Source of the DNA: Shewanella schlegeliana
GTDB taxonomy: Bacteria > Pseudomonadota > Gammaproteobacteria > Enterobacterales > Shewanellaceae
Direction of reading: 5' to 3'
DNA length: 64,000 nt
Assembly: GCF_016765635.1 (NCBI RefSeq)
Contig: NZ_JAESVD010000004.1
Location: 62,001 to 126,000, forward strand
Below are positions 36,496 to 46,428 of this stretch, piece after piece. The translations under genes and the position numbers were made by a program. Within the stretch, counting starts at the first letter, position 1; each line of letters begins with the position of its first letter. The notes beneath the pieces are model-generated. The model was not told where the DNA came from. It saw only the letters and a program-made list of their open reading frames with translations, and did no database searches.

Positions 36496-37944
36496 TTAGC
36501 TGACCTTGTATTGAGCTAAGATCTGCTCTAAGCCTTGAGAGGAACCGGCTAAGTTCGCCGCTAAGCTCACCGAGTTCTGCGCGGTTTCTTTAATAGTTTC
36601 AGCCTGAATTCGGATATCATTCAACTGAGTGGCAATTTCACGTGAAGCGACACTTTGCTCCTCAGATGACGCTGCAATTTGCGAGCTCATATCGAATACG
36701 ATGCTGATGGACTGTGCCATGCTGGCAACGTCTTGGCCCACCGACTCAATCGCTACTCGCCCTTTGTCTGCCTCAGACACGATATCATTAGTAATATTAG
36801 ACAGTTTTCCTGTGCCCGTTTGTAGCCCCTCGATCATCGATTGGATCTCAACCGTTGCCAGCTGGGTACGGCTAGCAAGTGTTCTCACTTCATCGGCAAC
36901 AACCGCAAAGCCTCTACCCTGCTCACCCGCTCTCGCAGCTTCAATTGCCGCGTTAAGTGCTAATAGATTTGTCTGCTCGGAAATACTATTAATCGTCGTC
37001 ACCACGGCGCCGATATCCGTTGCCGCATGAGACAAGTCTTCAACCGATACCGAGGCTTCAGAAATTTTCCCCGTCAACACACCGATACGCTCTATCGCTA
37101 CACCGATTAACTCCTGGCTATTTGCTGCCTGAGTCGCATTTTGTTGAGTTTGTTCAGAGGTGTTCGCAGCGCTATGTGAAACTTCCTCCACAGCAGCGGT
37201 CATTTGCGACATAGCTACGGCAACCGTATCCAAAAATTGATGTTGATTATCGGTGAGTTCTTCACTGCGTCCCGCTTGCTGAGTAAACTCATCAGCCGCT
37301 TCATTAAGCGTTTGCGCATTGTGCGAAATGGCTTGTACCATCTCACTCATATTATCGGCACTACGGTCAATCTCACGAGCGATGAGACTGAAATCATCTT
37401 TTCCAAAGAAGTTAAGCCTTTGGCTCAAATCACCATCGGCTAAACGTTTAATGGCCATATACATGTCCCATAGACCACCACCTAGAGAGGTCGATACCCA
37501 GTAACTGAGCAGGAACAGAGGTAATAAGCCGATAAAGGCTAGTAGCAACATCTTATTGGCATCGGCGAGCGCTGCTTGCTCCCAACTGACTACATCGACT
37601 TGAGCAGTTAGCACCTTATCACCAACTCGAGCGCTCACTGTGAGAGAATTATTGCGCCTTTCAGTCACTGGGCCCTGGGTAACGCTAAGTCCTGCATGCT
37701 GAGCAAATTCTACAAGCTCTGTTCCTGTCAGTGCTTGAGCATTCGCGATAGCGGCATAGGCATCAATACTCGATTGCGCACGATTTAGAGAGGAAGATTC
37801 GATTAGGGATTTGCTATTGTTGTAATTGAACGTGGCGATAGCAGCAGTGATCAGTGTCACCATGGTACAAATCACCCAGAACTTACCGTTCAAGCTAAGT
37901 TTGATTAGTACGGCATCGACTTTACGAAAACTAATCTGTTTCAT
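36496..37944 (-). CDS. Methyl-accepting chemotaxis protein with a short periplasmic domain
   Basis: 482 residues. TM1 about 21-40 and TM2 about 132-155 enclose a periplasmic stretch of only about 90 residues, too short for a dCache domain. A HAMP segment and the long signalling helix hairpin follow, with the conserved tip [45 protein letters not shown] precedes the ATG. The ligand is unknown. It is the convergent neighbour of xthA. Confidence 0.93.
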   Translation of the reverse strand: MKQISFRKVDAVLIKLSLNGKFWVICTMVTLITAAIATFNYNNSKSLIESSSLNRAQSSIDAYAAIANAQALTGTELVEFAQHAGLSVTQGPVTERRNNSLTVSARVGDKVLTAQVDVVSWEQAALADANKMLLLAFIGLLPLFLLSYWVSTSLGGGLWDMYMAIKRLADGDLSQRLNFFGKDDFSLIAREIDRSADNMSEMVQAISHNAQTLNEAADEFTQQAGRSEELTDNQHQFLDTVAVAMSQMTAAVEEVSHSAANTSEQTQQNATQAANSQELIGVAIERIGVLTGKISEASVSVEDLSHAATDIGAVVTTINSISEQTNLLALNAAIEAARAGEQGRGFAVVADEVRTLASRTQLATVEIQSMIEGLQTGTGKLSNITNDIVSEADKGRVAIESVGQDVASMAQSISIVFDMSSQIAASSEEQSVASREIATQLNDIRIQAETIKETAQNSVSLAANLAGSSQGLEQILAQYKVS

Positions 37945-38079
37945 TATGATCTTTCCTTGGCTTAGGCCTTACGCATACCGCTCAAATCCCCCCCTAGAGG
38001 GCTAAATGAAGAGCTAAATTGAGGGCATAGGTAGCTATTTTTTATAATTTTTAATAATAACTCAGAGCAGCCGTAGCAA

Positions 38080-38568
38080 CTAAGATTCTTTTATCTCAGC
38101 GACCGACGCACCCTGCATTCTTTGAGTTAAATTGATAAGTTGCCCTGTTAGCAAGCTCATACTGTAGCCCAGCACGGCACCCAGCAATAGCGGCGGAATA
38201 ATCGCTGCGATATCAGCGCCCATGGCAAAAGTAATACAACAACCGATAAAGGCACCGGGAATGAATGCCAACTTTTGGTGGCTCGCTTGTAAGCACATGG
38301 CTGCTGTTGCGATCCCAGTAAAGGTGTACCCCATCAAAGGTGACACGAAGAAGCCACTACCGGATATGATTAACCAGCCCCAGAATACGCCTGACAGATT
38401 CGTTGCCATGGCCATCAGCATACCCTTTACACCCGAGTGGGTTTGAGCAAAGAAAGTGCTACAGCTTAGAAAGCCTATCCAAGTTACAAGATGAAGTGCA
38501 TCGGCAACACCAGCCCATACAGCTGCAAGTAACCCTGCCGAAATAGCAATCTGCCAACGATTTTCCAT
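38080..38568 (-). CDS. DUF1097 family membrane protein
   Basis: 162 residues from ATG 38568, preceded by GAGG at good spacing; an in-frame start seven codons upstream lacks this. About five hydrophobic helices cover nearly the whole length (ISAGLLAAVWAGVADALHL, LSGVFWGWLIISGSGFF, IPPLLLGAVLGYSMSLL). The pattern, with FLSCSTFFAQTHSGVKG, is that of DUF1097 proteins; function unknown. Confidence 0.78.
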   Translation of the reverse strand: MENRWQIAISAGLLAAVWAGVADALHLVTWIGFLSCSTFFAQTHSGVKGMLMAMATNLSGVFWGWLIISGSGFFVSPLMGYTFTGIATAAMCLQASHQKLAFIPGAFIGCCITFAMGADIAAIIPPLLLGAVLGYSMSLLTGQLINLTQRMQGASVAEIKES

Positions 38569-38944
38569 AGCCAACCTCTTTACGTTCAATCAGCTCGAAG
38601 TGAGCCAATTAGTATCAGGTGAGCTAAATTACCTTTTTTATATGTAAAAAAACACGATCTATACCCAACTATCCACGTCAATTGGCGATAAAGCGCACAA
38701 AAACGCCAATTTTGTAGTAAAAAAACTGATTAATCGCTAACGACAAGTAAAGTAGTCGATGGATATAAAATATACTTTAGTATGAGATATTCAGTACAGG
38801 GACATCTAGTTCAGGTGGGCAGTTTACGTTTCAATTAATGTTTCGCTGTTAATCAACAGTGCTAAGTCTCTGAGAAAAGTCTCTGAGATAAGCCACTAAA
38901 ATAAGTCACACCTTAACTGCCACTACCTCTTTTCTTATATAGTG

Positions 38945-38960
38945 ACATATTTAAATATGT
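38945..38960. promoter_or_regulatory. 16-bp perfect palindrome
   Basis: ACATATTTAAATATGT is fully self-complementary. It lies about 375 bp upstream of the DUF1097 start and just past the metallo-hydrolase terminator. An operator is possible; no regulator is identified. Confidence 0.25.
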
Positions 38961-38980
38961 GGCATATTCAAAAACAAAAC

Positions 38981-39039
38981 AGCACCGCACTTTCTGTCAT
39001 AAAGCGCTATCGTTAAGCCCAATCGTTAAGTGCGGTGCT
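38981..39039 (-). terminator. Long hairpin after the metallo-hydrolase gene
   Basis: AGCACCGCACTT/AAGTGCGGTGCT is a perfect 12-bp stem enclosing 35 bases; the minus strand then runs into T-rich sequence. It lies 43 bp past the gene's stop. Confidence 0.7.
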
Positions 39040-39081
39040 GCAAGTTAGATTTTCAAACGAACTCGACCCGTTTTGTAATGA

Positions 39082-39726
39082 CTAGCTAAATAACTGATCG
39101 GCAACAAATGGGTTCTGTATGCGCTCATCACCAAAAGTCGATAGTGGGCCATGACCAGGGATAAACTGCACATCGTTACCTAATGGCCAAAGCTTTTTAG
39201 TGATCGAGTCAATTAAATCTTGATGATTCGAGAGTGGGAAATCTGTTCTGCCAATAGAGCCTCTAAACAGCACATCACCAACCCAGGCTAATTTATCCGA
39301 TTCGGCAAAAAATACCACATGACCAGGGGTGTGACCCGGACAATGTAGTACTTTTAAGACGAGGTTACCCACGCTCACTTCATCGCCCTCTTCGAGGTAC
39401 TGAGTCGGCGTAAAAGCATCACAATGAACAAAACCAAAGTGTTGACTCTGTTTTGGCAAGCTATCTAGCCAGTAATCATCCGCTTTGTGGGGGCCGACGA
39501 TCGGCACATTAAGTTGTTCGGCTAATAATTTCGCGCCGCCGACATGGTCAATATGGCCGTGGGTCAGTAATACTTTTTCAATGATCAGGTTATTTTTACT
39601 GGCCTGCTCAAGGATCCGCTCAACGTTGCCACCAGGGTCGACCACGGCCGCCTTCATGGTCTCTTCGCACCAGATTAAACTACAATTTTGCTGAAATGGG
39701 GTGACGGGTATTAACTGATACTTCAT
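39082..39726 (-). CDS. Metallo-beta-lactamase-fold hydrolase (YcbL/GloB-like)
   Basis: 214 residues. The metal motif LLTHGHIDHVGGAKLL (HxHxDH) is followed by HCPGHTPGHVVFF and WVGDVLFRGSIGRTDFP, and the last His is in FIPGHGPLSTFG. This set of ligands fits the type II glyoxalase-like YcbL group. The likely role is hydrolysis of S-lactoylglutathione or a related thioester, but the substrate cannot be fixed from sequence. AGGTGA precedes the ATG. Confidence 0.9.
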   Translation of the reverse strand: MKYQLIPVTPFQQNCSLIWCEETMKAAVVDPGGNVERILEQASKNNLIIEKVLLTHGHIDHVGGAKLLAEQLNVPIVGPHKADDYWLDSLPKQSQHFGFVHCDAFTPTQYLEEGDEVSVGNLVLKVLHCPGHTPGHVVFFAESDKLAWVGDVLFRGSIGRTDFPLSNHQDLIDSITKKLWPLGNDVQFIPGHGPLSTFGDERIQNPFVADQLFS

Positions 39727-40014
39727 CGATAATCACCTAAGACTCTATATTACGCTGTGAATAGCTAAAGACTACGCGAAGTTGACCCTTTCGACTAATA
39801 ATTATTGGCAATAATTTGCCCCAAAGCTCACAAAAGCTGCACTATTTTGGCAACTGAGCAAGCTTGAACTGTAGCGAGATCTTGCCAATAGCATAAACAC
39901 TGCATTGGTCATATTTTTTGGTATACAATCAATTTGATTTGCTTGCAACAAGGACTCCCTGCTCAAGTAAACACTTAATAATAAAATCATACTCATCAAA
40001 AAAAGGCCAACTTA

Positions 40015-41316
40015 ATGACTTATGAATTCTCAGCCCAACAGACATTTGCTGGCATGGTGAGCCGTAAACATCAATTTCGCTTACCGCTGGATTATCAAGC
40101 TCCCGATGGCGAGCAGATTACGGTTTTCGCTCGAGAGCTATCAAGCCCTGAACATCAAGACAAGAGCCTGCCCTTTATCGTTTTTTTCCAAGGTGGCCCA
40201 GGGTTTGGTGCCATCCGTCCTGCAGCAAGTGGCGGCTGGGTAAAGCGTGCACTCAAAGAGTATCGAGTATTACTACTCGATCAACGCGGCACAGGGCTTT
40301 CTACACCTGTGAGCTATGCCAGCCTGGCGCACCTTTCGGCCTCAGAGCAGGCTCAATATTTAAGTCACTTTAGGGCCGACAATATCATTCGTGATGCAGA
40401 GTCTATTCGTAAGCAACTCACCAAAGATGAGAAATGGACCATCCTTGGGCAAAGTTTTGGCGGCTTCTGCGTGCTCAAATACCTAAACGATGCCCCACAA
40501 GGTTTGGCTGAAGCCTATATCACTGGCGGTATTCCATCGCTGACTCGCACCGCCGATGAAGTCTATCAAGCGACTTATAAACGTGTACTCACGAAAAACC
40601 ACGACTTCTTTAACCGTTTTAGCGATGCGCGGGAGTTAATTGACTCCCTTGTGAAGCATATTCAAGCCAACGAGGTGATCCTTGCCACAGGTGAGCGCCT
40701 AACGGTTGAGATGCTGCAATTGCTTGGTATTAATATCGGTATGGAACAAGGCCCTGAAAGTGTCTATTACCTACTCGAGCAGGCATTGATCGAAACGGCA
40801 TCTGGAATCCAAGTTAATCCACTTTTCTTGGCACATTTCTGTCAACTACTTGATTTCAACACTAACCCGATTTTTGCCTTGCTACATGAGTCTATCTACT
40901 GTCAACAAACGGCATCTAACTGGGCAGCCCATCGCGTGAGAGATCGGTATCCAGAATTTAACTTCAGCGCCGATAAGCCATTTCTTTTCACGGGTGAGAT
41001 GATCTACCCATGGATGTTCGAGCAGTTTAATAACCTAAAGCCGTTGCAGCAAGCAGCTCAGAACCTTGCTCAGAAACAGGACTGGCCAAGCCTATATCAA
41101 GTCGACAAACTTGCTAATAATCGGGTCCCAGTTGCCGCAGCCATATACAGTGAAGATATGTTTGTTGAGATGCAGTACAGCCTAGAAACCGCAGCGAACG
41201 TCGGTAACTTAAAGTATTGGCTAACCTCTGAGTATGAGCACAACGGCATTCGTATGGATGGCGAGCATATTCTCGATAGATTAATTACAATTAATCGCGG
41301 GGAAAAGCTACGTTAA
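40015..41316 (+). CDS. S33 family alpha/beta hydrolase, prolyl aminopeptidase-like
   Basis: 433 residues. An oxyanion motif FFQGGPGFG stands in for HGGPG. LLDQRGTGLST and the nucleophile elbow GQSFGGF (Ser147) follow. A central cap of about 200 residues precedes the C-terminal EYEHNGIRMDGEHI region with the catalytic His. Proteins of this layout are annotated as proline iminopeptidases releasing N-terminal proline or other residues; exact specificity unknown. AAGG precedes the ATG. No signal peptide, so cytoplasmic. Confidence 0.87.
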   Translation: MTYEFSAQQTFAGMVSRKHQFRLPLDYQAPDGEQITVFARELSSPEHQDKSLPFIVFFQGGPGFGAIRPAASGGWVKRALKEYRVLLLDQRGTGLSTPVSYASLAHLSASEQAQYLSHFRADNIIRDAESIRKQLTKDEKWTILGQSFGGFCVLKYLNDAPQGLAEAYITGGIPSLTRTADEVYQATYKRVLTKNHDFFNRFSDARELIDSLVKHIQANEVILATGERLTVEMLQLLGINIGMEQGPESVYYLLEQALIETASGIQVNPLFLAHFCQLLDFNTNPIFALLHESIYCQQTASNWAAHRVRDRYPEFNFSADKPFLFTGEMIYPWMFEQFNNLKPLQQAAQNLAQKQDWPSLYQVDKLANNRVPVAAAIYSEDMFVEMQYSLETAANVGNLKYWLTSEYEHNGIRMDGEHILDRLITINRGEKLR

Positions 41317-41377
41317 TTAAGAAACACTTAAGCTTGATAGGACATTATGTAATCTGTTCCTCACCTGTATCACTTTC

Positions 41378-41406
41378 GCAAGCCTTTTTAAGGCTTGCTT
41401 TTTTTT
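41378..41406 (+). terminator. Terminator of the S33 peptidase gene
   Basis: GCAAGCCTT/AAGGCTTGC stem followed by T8. Confidence 0.9.
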
Positions 41407-41537
41407 GTCTTAAAATGCCTTCCCTTCTAACATTGGAAATTCCTCGGTTTAGCGCACATACTTTTTTAATATCGATTCGTTATCTAAGGTTAGACCCGAG
41501 CCGAATTTTATGACCATGCCAGCTTAAGGGGACATTT

Positions 41538-41732
41538 ATGAACAGCGACAAACTTGCCACACTACCGGCGGAGATCTTAGTCGGTATCGCCAACGAACAC
41601 CTACGTTTAAACTGTAAAGATCGGCAGGCGCTATTTTATGATCTTGATATCGAGAGTGAGCTATTAGAACAAAAGTTGGCTGCAAGCGGATTTGAGTATG
41701 ACCCTAGCTGCAACCAATATAAGCCGCGCTAA
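41538..41732 (+). CDS. DUF4250 small protein
   Basis: 64 residues. The pattern LATLPAEILVGIANEHLRLNCKDRQALFYDLDIESELLEQKLAASGFEYDP as a whole is that of DUF4250 (short segments quoted for recognition: ILVGIANEHLRL and LAASGFEYDP). Probably a small cytoplasmic helical protein; function unknown. AAGGGG precedes the ATG. It stands alone between two spacers. Confidence 0.8.
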   Translation: MNSDKLATLPAEILVGIANEHLRLNCKDRQALFYDLDIESELLEQKLAASGFEYDPSCNQYKPR

Positions 41733-41889
41733 CCGATACGCACTAAAGCAGCAAAGCCTCTCACTAAAAACGCCTGTTTTTACCAAGCAAACATACATCT
41801 CTATTTTATATTCCTGTTTGCTTAAAGCTGTTTAAAGTCGCCTCTTTTACAAGGCCGATTAAACACCTTACTGACAGTGTACTTATCCG

Positions 41890-42957
41890 TTAATCCTGTC
41901 TCTGTTCTAATAGCTTGTAGTGCGCGCCACAGGCGCCTCGTAGACGCTCTGCCGCCTGCTCAGGAGTGAGATCTCGCTGAGCTTCAGCCAACATTTCATA
42001 GCCCACCATAAACTTCTTAACGCTGGCACTTCGCAGTAATGGTGGATAGAAATGAGCATGTAAGCGCCATTCACTGTGCTCTAGAGCATCATATGGCGCG
42101 CCTTGCCACCCCATAGAATAGGGAAAAGAGCAGTTAAATAGATTGTCATAACACGTTGTGAGCTGTTTTAAGATCTCTGCCAGTGACACCTGCTGTGCTT
42201 CACTAAGCTCTGTCATACGCTTGATCTCAAACCGTGGTAATAACAGAGTCTCAAATGGCCACCCTGCCCAATAGGGCACGACCACCAGCCAATCATCGTT
42301 GTAGACCACTACGCGCTCCTGACGCTCGAACTCCTTTTCCACGTAATCGGCCAGCAGATTGCCTCCGTATTGTGTGCTATATGCCTGCAAGTTTTGCTGC
42401 TTTTTCGCCACTAAACTGGGTAACTGGCTCTGGGCCCAGATTTGTCCATGGGGGTGAGGATTTGAGCAGCCCATGGTTGCGCCCTTATTTTCAAAGATCT
42501 GCACCCAAGCATACTGCTTGGCTAACTCTTCACTCTGATCGCGCCAAGTGCTGATCACTTGCTCAATTTGAGTGGTAGACAACTCAGGCAGCGTCTTGGC
42601 GTGATCGGCAGAAAAACAGATCACCCGGCTCTCTCCTCGTTCAGTGCTAAAACGAAATAGCGGATCGCTATCGCTGGCCTCTGGGACATCAGGAACTAAG
42701 GCGGAGAAATCATTTTGAAATACAAAGGTTCCTTGATAATCAGGGTTAACCTCACCATTGGCGCGAGTGTTACCGGCGCACAAGAAACAGCCCTCATCAT
42801 AGGAGGGCGAAGAGGCAGCTTCAGCAGCCTCCACCTGCCCAAGCCAAGGTCGCTTAGCGCGATGAGGTGCCAAAAGAACCCACTCAGAAGTCAGAGGATT
42901 ATATCTACGATGAGAATGTTCACTGGGGTCAAACTCTGGGTCAATTTTTTGCGTCAT
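41890..42957 (-). CDS. galT: Galactose-1-phosphate uridylyltransferase
   Basis: 355 residues from ATG 42957; a TTG five codons upstream is the alternative. Leloir pathway enzyme exchanging UDP between glucose-1-phosphate and galactose-1-phosphate. Motifs: [39 protein letters not shown] (zinc ligands), [21 protein letters not shown] with the nucleophilic His in HPHGQ, and [11 protein letters not shown]. No galK, galE or galM is in the window. There is no clear ribosome site. The LysR gene is divergent. Confidence 0.95.
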   Translation of the reverse strand: MTQKIDPEFDPSEHSHRRYNPLTSEWVLLAPHRAKRPWLGQVEAAEAASSPSYDEGCFLCAGNTRANGEVNPDYQGTFVFQNDFSALVPDVPEASDSDPLFRFSTERGESRVICFSADHAKTLPELSTTQIEQVISTWRDQSEELAKQYAWVQIFENKGATMGCSNPHPHGQIWAQSQLPSLVAKKQQNLQAYSTQYGGNLLADYVEKEFERQERVVVYNDDWLVVVPYWAGWPFETLLLPRFEIKRMTELSEAQQVSLAEILKQLTTCYDNLFNCSFPYSMGWQGAPYDALEHSEWRLHAHFYPPLLRSASVKKFMVGYEMLAEAQRDLTPEQAAERLRGACGAHYKLLEQRQD

Positions 42958-43381
42958 GAGCAAGATTTTCAAGCCATAGGAGAGTACCCGTATGCTCGTC
43001 TAGTTAAGCCCGAGAGTCATTCCTGAAAAGGTGCTTTTAACTCCTATAAAAACACTATTCTTACTAAATTGCCTCCCTTATCCAGTTAAGTTTCTTAACA
43101 AAAGGTGCTTGGCTAAAGCATTGCTGTTTAGTCTGCTGCTGGAGTTAACTGTAACATCACTGACCTTATATGTTGTTGATGAAGAAAGGCTTATTGTCGA
43201 TAGTATTAACACTCTCAGCGAGAAGCTGAAATAGGAATTATTGATTTTTCTTATTATGATAATTTTCAGTTATCATTGTTGAAGTGCACGACAAGAGGTT
43301 AAACGGAGTAATCGTTCATCTCCAATCGTGGACTTCACCACGGTGTTAAAACAACTTAGGTAGTCAATCCAAGGAACTACA
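42958..43381. other. Divergent spacer between galT and the LysR gene, 424 bp
   Basis: It contains a 21-bp dyad (43256-43276) with LysR-type T-N11-A character. An open frame at 43031-43234 (67 codons from GTG) has a hydrophobic middle but no ribosome site and is not called as a gene. Confidence 0.55.
43256..43276. promoter_or_regulatory. Dyad, candidate LysR-type operator
   Basis: ATGATAA/TTATCAT arms of 7 bp surround TTTTCAG; the sequence satisfies T-N11-A. It lies 106 bp before the LysR start and about 300 bp before galT, where autoregulation would be expected. Confidence 0.4.
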
Positions 43382-44278
43382 ATGCTCAATCCTATTTGGT
43401 TACATACCTTTAAAACCCTTATTGATACCGGGCACTTTACCCAAACCGCTGAAAAGTTACATATGACTCAACCCGGCGTGAGCCAACAGGTGAAGAAGCT
43501 AGAGCAAGCTTGCGGTCATGAGTTGATTAAAAGATTCAACAAGCAGTTTGAAATTACCGAGCAAGGTCGGCAGGTCTATCAGTACGCTATCGAGTCTGCA
43601 AGCAATGAAGCCAAGCTGATAGAAAATTTAAATTTTGATGACCCCTACTCGGGATTATGCAGCCTGTCCTGCTCTGGCGCATTAGCACTGCTGTACTACC
43701 CTGAATTACTTAAATTACAACAACGCCACCCTGCACTTTCAATTCATTTAGAAGCGGCACCCAACCATAAGATCTTAGAAGAGATAGCCGATGGCAAAAT
43801 TGATCTTGGATTGGTCACCCACAAACCCAATATCAACCAATTCCATAGCATACCGATAGGACTTGAGCCGTTATGTCTTATTTTTCCAAAAGACTATGAA
43901 GATAAACCGCTCGATTCGAATGTCCTGAATCGATGTGGCATCGTCAAACACCCTGACGCTGACCATTATTTGTCGCTGTACTTTGATCAATGTGAAAGCC
44001 CAGAATTTATCGGGCTAAATATTGAAACCTTACCCACAGCTAGCTACGTTAATCAGCTCAGTCAAATTCTGCTGCCCGTTTCCATGGGGCTCGGCTTTAC
44101 CGTCCTTCCTAAGAGCGCATTCGATAGTTTTTTCCATAAAGAGAGACTCAGTGTTCACATGCCAAAGACTGCGGTTACCGAGCAAGTTTACTTAGTTCAT
44201 AAGCGTAACCGCCAATTACCGACACGCTACCAAATATTAAAGAAACTGTTAAAACACTGTCTAAGTAACTGCGATTAA
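43382..44278 (+). CDS. LysR-family transcriptional regulator
   Basis: 298 residues, the normal LTTR length. N-terminal winged helix-turn-helix (FKTLIDTGHFTQTAEKLHMT, then QPGVSQQVKKLEQACG) followed by a periplasmic-binding-protein-like effector domain (CSLSCSGALALLYYPELLKLQ, ADGKIDLGLVTHKP, PVSMGLGFTVLPKSAF). The effector is unknown. AAGGA precedes the ATG. Candidate targets are itself, divergent galT, or the downstream chemoreceptor. Confidence 0.93.
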   Translation: MLNPIWLHTFKTLIDTGHFTQTAEKLHMTQPGVSQQVKKLEQACGHELIKRFNKQFEITEQGRQVYQYAIESASNEAKLIENLNFDDPYSGLCSLSCSGALALLYYPELLKLQQRHPALSIHLEAAPNHKILEEIADGKIDLGLVTHKPNINQFHSIPIGLEPLCLIFPKDYEDKPLDSNVLNRCGIVKHPDADHYLSLYFDQCESPEFIGLNIETLPTASYVNQLSQILLPVSMGLGFTVLPKSAFDSFFHKERLSVHMPKTAVTEQVYLVHKRNRQLPTRYQILKKLLKHCLSNCD

Positions 44279-44318
44279 CTCTGGTTAATTATTGTCCAAA
44301 AACCGTCTAACAGGCTTA

Positions 44319-44341
44319 AATGTGTAATTTATTTACACATT
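44319..44341. promoter_or_regulatory. Dyad upstream of the second chemoreceptor gene
   Basis: AATGTGTAA and TTACACATT are perfect 9-bp arms around TTTAT, about 150 bp before the start at 44489. The spacing does not fit CRP. Binding protein unknown. Confidence 0.4.
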
Positions 44342-44488
44342 GTTGAGTTATTCACTTTTTGAACAGCAATTAGTGTGCGAAAATAGCACCAAACAAGTGG
44401 TTAACTTTCAGTTTAACCCATCTAATAACAGTCGCTATCGTTCCTACAAGCCGAAACATCACTTACTTGTAAAAAAATAAGACATCAA

Positions 44489-46360
44489 ATGAATTCATAT
44501 TCGCTCAAGAAAAAAATTCTTCTCTCCGTTGTGCTCGCCTTTTCAGTCGTGATCGGACTGCTATCATGGCAAAGTTTTTCCAGCCAAAAGCAGCTGTTAC
44601 TGCAAAGCAGTGTCGATCAGGTGCGTCAACTTGGTGAACAACAAGCTAAACGAATAGATGAGTGGTTAGCAGATCGACAAGGAATTGTTGCCGCTAGCGC
44701 CGCAAAAATAGATGGCGATAGTTTAAATGTATTACAGCAAGCACAGCTATCTGGGCCTTTTGAGCTATCCTATTTCGGTTCTCAAACTGGTCAAATGCTA
44801 GACTCAGACCCGAGTATTGATCGCACAGGATATGACCCTCGCAGCCGTACTTGGTATCAGCAAGCGATGGCAAAACAAGGTCCAATTTTGACTAAGCCAT
44901 ATATCGATGTTGCCTATGATATTTTAGTCGTTTCTATGGCGCAGCCCGCCCCGGGTGGTGTCGTTGGTGGCGATCTATCTATTTCGAGTCTTGTCGATAG
45001 TGTAAACAGTATGCAGCTACCGGCGAAGGGTTACGCCATCATGATGCACAAAGATGGCACCGTTATCGCCTATAAAGATCACGCTAAGTCGATGGGGCCA
45101 ATTCAAAATATCGACCCACAGCTGAATGCTCAGGTTGCAACGAAGAGTCGCCAATCAGGAAGTCTATTACCGCTGTATTTTCAAAGCGAGGGCCGAGATA
45201 AGCTAGTGTGGGGAACAGAGATCCCAAATACCGACTGGGAGCTCATTTTTGTTCTAGATAAAGACGCCCTTGAGGCGCCGCTAACTACCTTATTACTAAC
45301 TCAGGTTGGCCTCGCGACTTTAGCTCTAGTCATTAGCATATTAGCCATCTCATGGTTCTTAACGGTGTTGTTAGCCCCACTTGGCCGTGTATCCCAAGCA
45401 CTAGCTCATATTGCCGATGGAAATGGCGATCTCACCCAGCGCATTGAAATCGATAGCCATGATGAAGTCGGTGTATTGGCGAGCAGCTTTAATCGCTTTG
45501 TCGCTAGCCAACACCAATTGATCAGCCATATCCGTCAACTGGCCAGTGAGCTAGAGGCCGATGCCCAGCAAAGTTTACTCACTAACCAAAACACGGTTAA
45601 TGAACTGCAGCGCCAACAGCAAGAGGTGACTATGGTTGCGACAGCCGTTACCGAGATGGCAAGTGCAACCCATGAGATCGCCGCCAATGCTGAGAATACC
45701 GCGATAGCCGCTCAACAATCGGCCACCAGTAGCGAAGCGGGCAAAGGCTTGGTTGATAAGACTCGTAACACCATTAACTCACTCGCCAATGAGGTCGGTG
45801 AAGCGACCGATGTCATCGGAGAGCTAAACCTGCATGCTCAAGCAATTTCAGGTATTTTGACCACTATTCAAGGTATCGCAGAGCAAACCAATTTGTTGGC
45901 ATTAAACGCAGCAATCGAAGCGGCTCGCGCTGGTGAGCAAGGCCGAGGGTTTGCCGTGGTCGCCGATGAGGTGAGAGTCCTATCTCGTCGTACACAAGAC
46001 TCGACACAAGAGATCTATACCACGATTGAGACCCTACAAAACACCACTCAAAAAGCGGTGCTATTGATGCAAAGCAGCCAAGGTCTAGCCAGTAACAGCG
46101 TGGTCGATGTGAACGCGGCAGCTCAAGCACTTGAGGAGATCACTCAAGCGGTGAATGTTATTTCGGATATGGCGAGCCAAATTGCCACTGCAGCCGAGGA
46201 ACAGACACAAGTTACGAACGAGATCACTCAAAATACCGTTGCGATTAAAGATGTAACCGATGACATCACCGAATCATCGATGGAGCATTTAAACCAAGCT
46301 CAAATCCTTAAAGATAGAGCCGATAATCTCAATAATAAGGTCGAGACCTTTATCTTGTAG
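44489..46360 (+). CDS. Methyl-accepting chemotaxis protein with dCache sensor
   Basis: 623 residues. TM1 about 10-28; periplasmic region about 30-270 with dCache_1 features ([38 protein letters not shown], quoted in part as SRTWYQQAM and [10 protein letters not shown]); TM2 about 272-297; HAMP ([24 protein letters not shown]); then the signalling hairpin with [20 protein letters not shown] and [18 protein letters not shown]. The dCache type often binds amino acids or organic acids. It precedes a convergent carbohydrate gene. Confidence 0.95.
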   Translation: MNSYSLKKKILLSVVLAFSVVIGLLSWQSFSSQKQLLLQSSVDQVRQLGEQQAKRIDEWLADRQGIVAASAAKIDGDSLNVLQQAQLSGPFELSYFGSQTGQMLDSDPSIDRTGYDPRSRTWYQQAMAKQGPILTKPYIDVAYDILVVSMAQPAPGGVVGGDLSISSLVDSVNSMQLPAKGYAIMMHKDGTVIAYKDHAKSMGPIQNIDPQLNAQVATKSRQSGSLLPLYFQSEGRDKLVWGTEIPNTDWELIFVLDKDALEAPLTTLLLTQVGLATLALVISILAISWFLTVLLAPLGRVSQALAHIADGNGDLTQRIEIDSHDEVGVLASSFNRFVASQHQLISHIRQLASELEADAQQSLLTNQNTVNELQRQQQEVTMVATAVTEMASATHEIAANAENTAIAAQQSATSSEAGKGLVDKTRNTINSLANEVGEATDVIGELNLHAQAISGILTTIQGIAEQTNLLALNAAIEAARAGEQGRGFAVVADEVRVLSRRTQDSTQEIYTTIETLQNTTQKAVLLMQSSQGLASNSVVDVNAAAQALEEITQAVNVISDMASQIATAAEEQTQVTNEITQNTVAIKDVTDDITESSMEHLNQAQILKDRADNLNNKVETFIL

Positions 46361-46375
46361 TGATACCAGCAGTAA

Positions 46376-46401
46376 AAAGGCAAGCCTATTGGCTTGCCTT
46401 T
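46376..46401. terminator. Bidirectional terminator between the chemoreceptor and GH97 genes
   Basis: AAAGGCAAGCC/GGCTTGCCTTT stem with TATT loop. Confidence 0.88.
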
Positions 46402-46428
46402 CTTATTTAACATAGCACTATTTAGGGG

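Larger units (their letters stand above)
38569..39081. other. Intergenic region, 513 bp
   Basis: AT-rich spacer upstream of the DUF1097 gene. It holds a short direct repeat AGTCTCTGAGA near 38865-38890, a 16-bp perfect palindrome at 38945-38960, and the long hairpin after the metallo-hydrolase gene. No gene seen. Confidence 0.6.

Noticed and set aside
39802..39999. 65-codon minus-strand open frame between the metallo-hydrolase and peptidase genes
   Set aside because: No ribosome site and no family resemblance; overlaps the peptidase promoter region.
43031..43234. 67-codon open frame from GTG with a hydrophobic middle, between galT and the LysR gene
   Set aside because: No ribosome site, non-ATG start, no recognisable family, and it lies in a divergent promoter region with its own dyad. 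Treated as a chance open frame.
44319..44341. CRP site upstream of the second chemoreceptor
   Set aside because: The TGTGT/ACACA halves are spaced too far apart for TGTGA-N6-TCACA, so the dyad is reported without naming a regulator.
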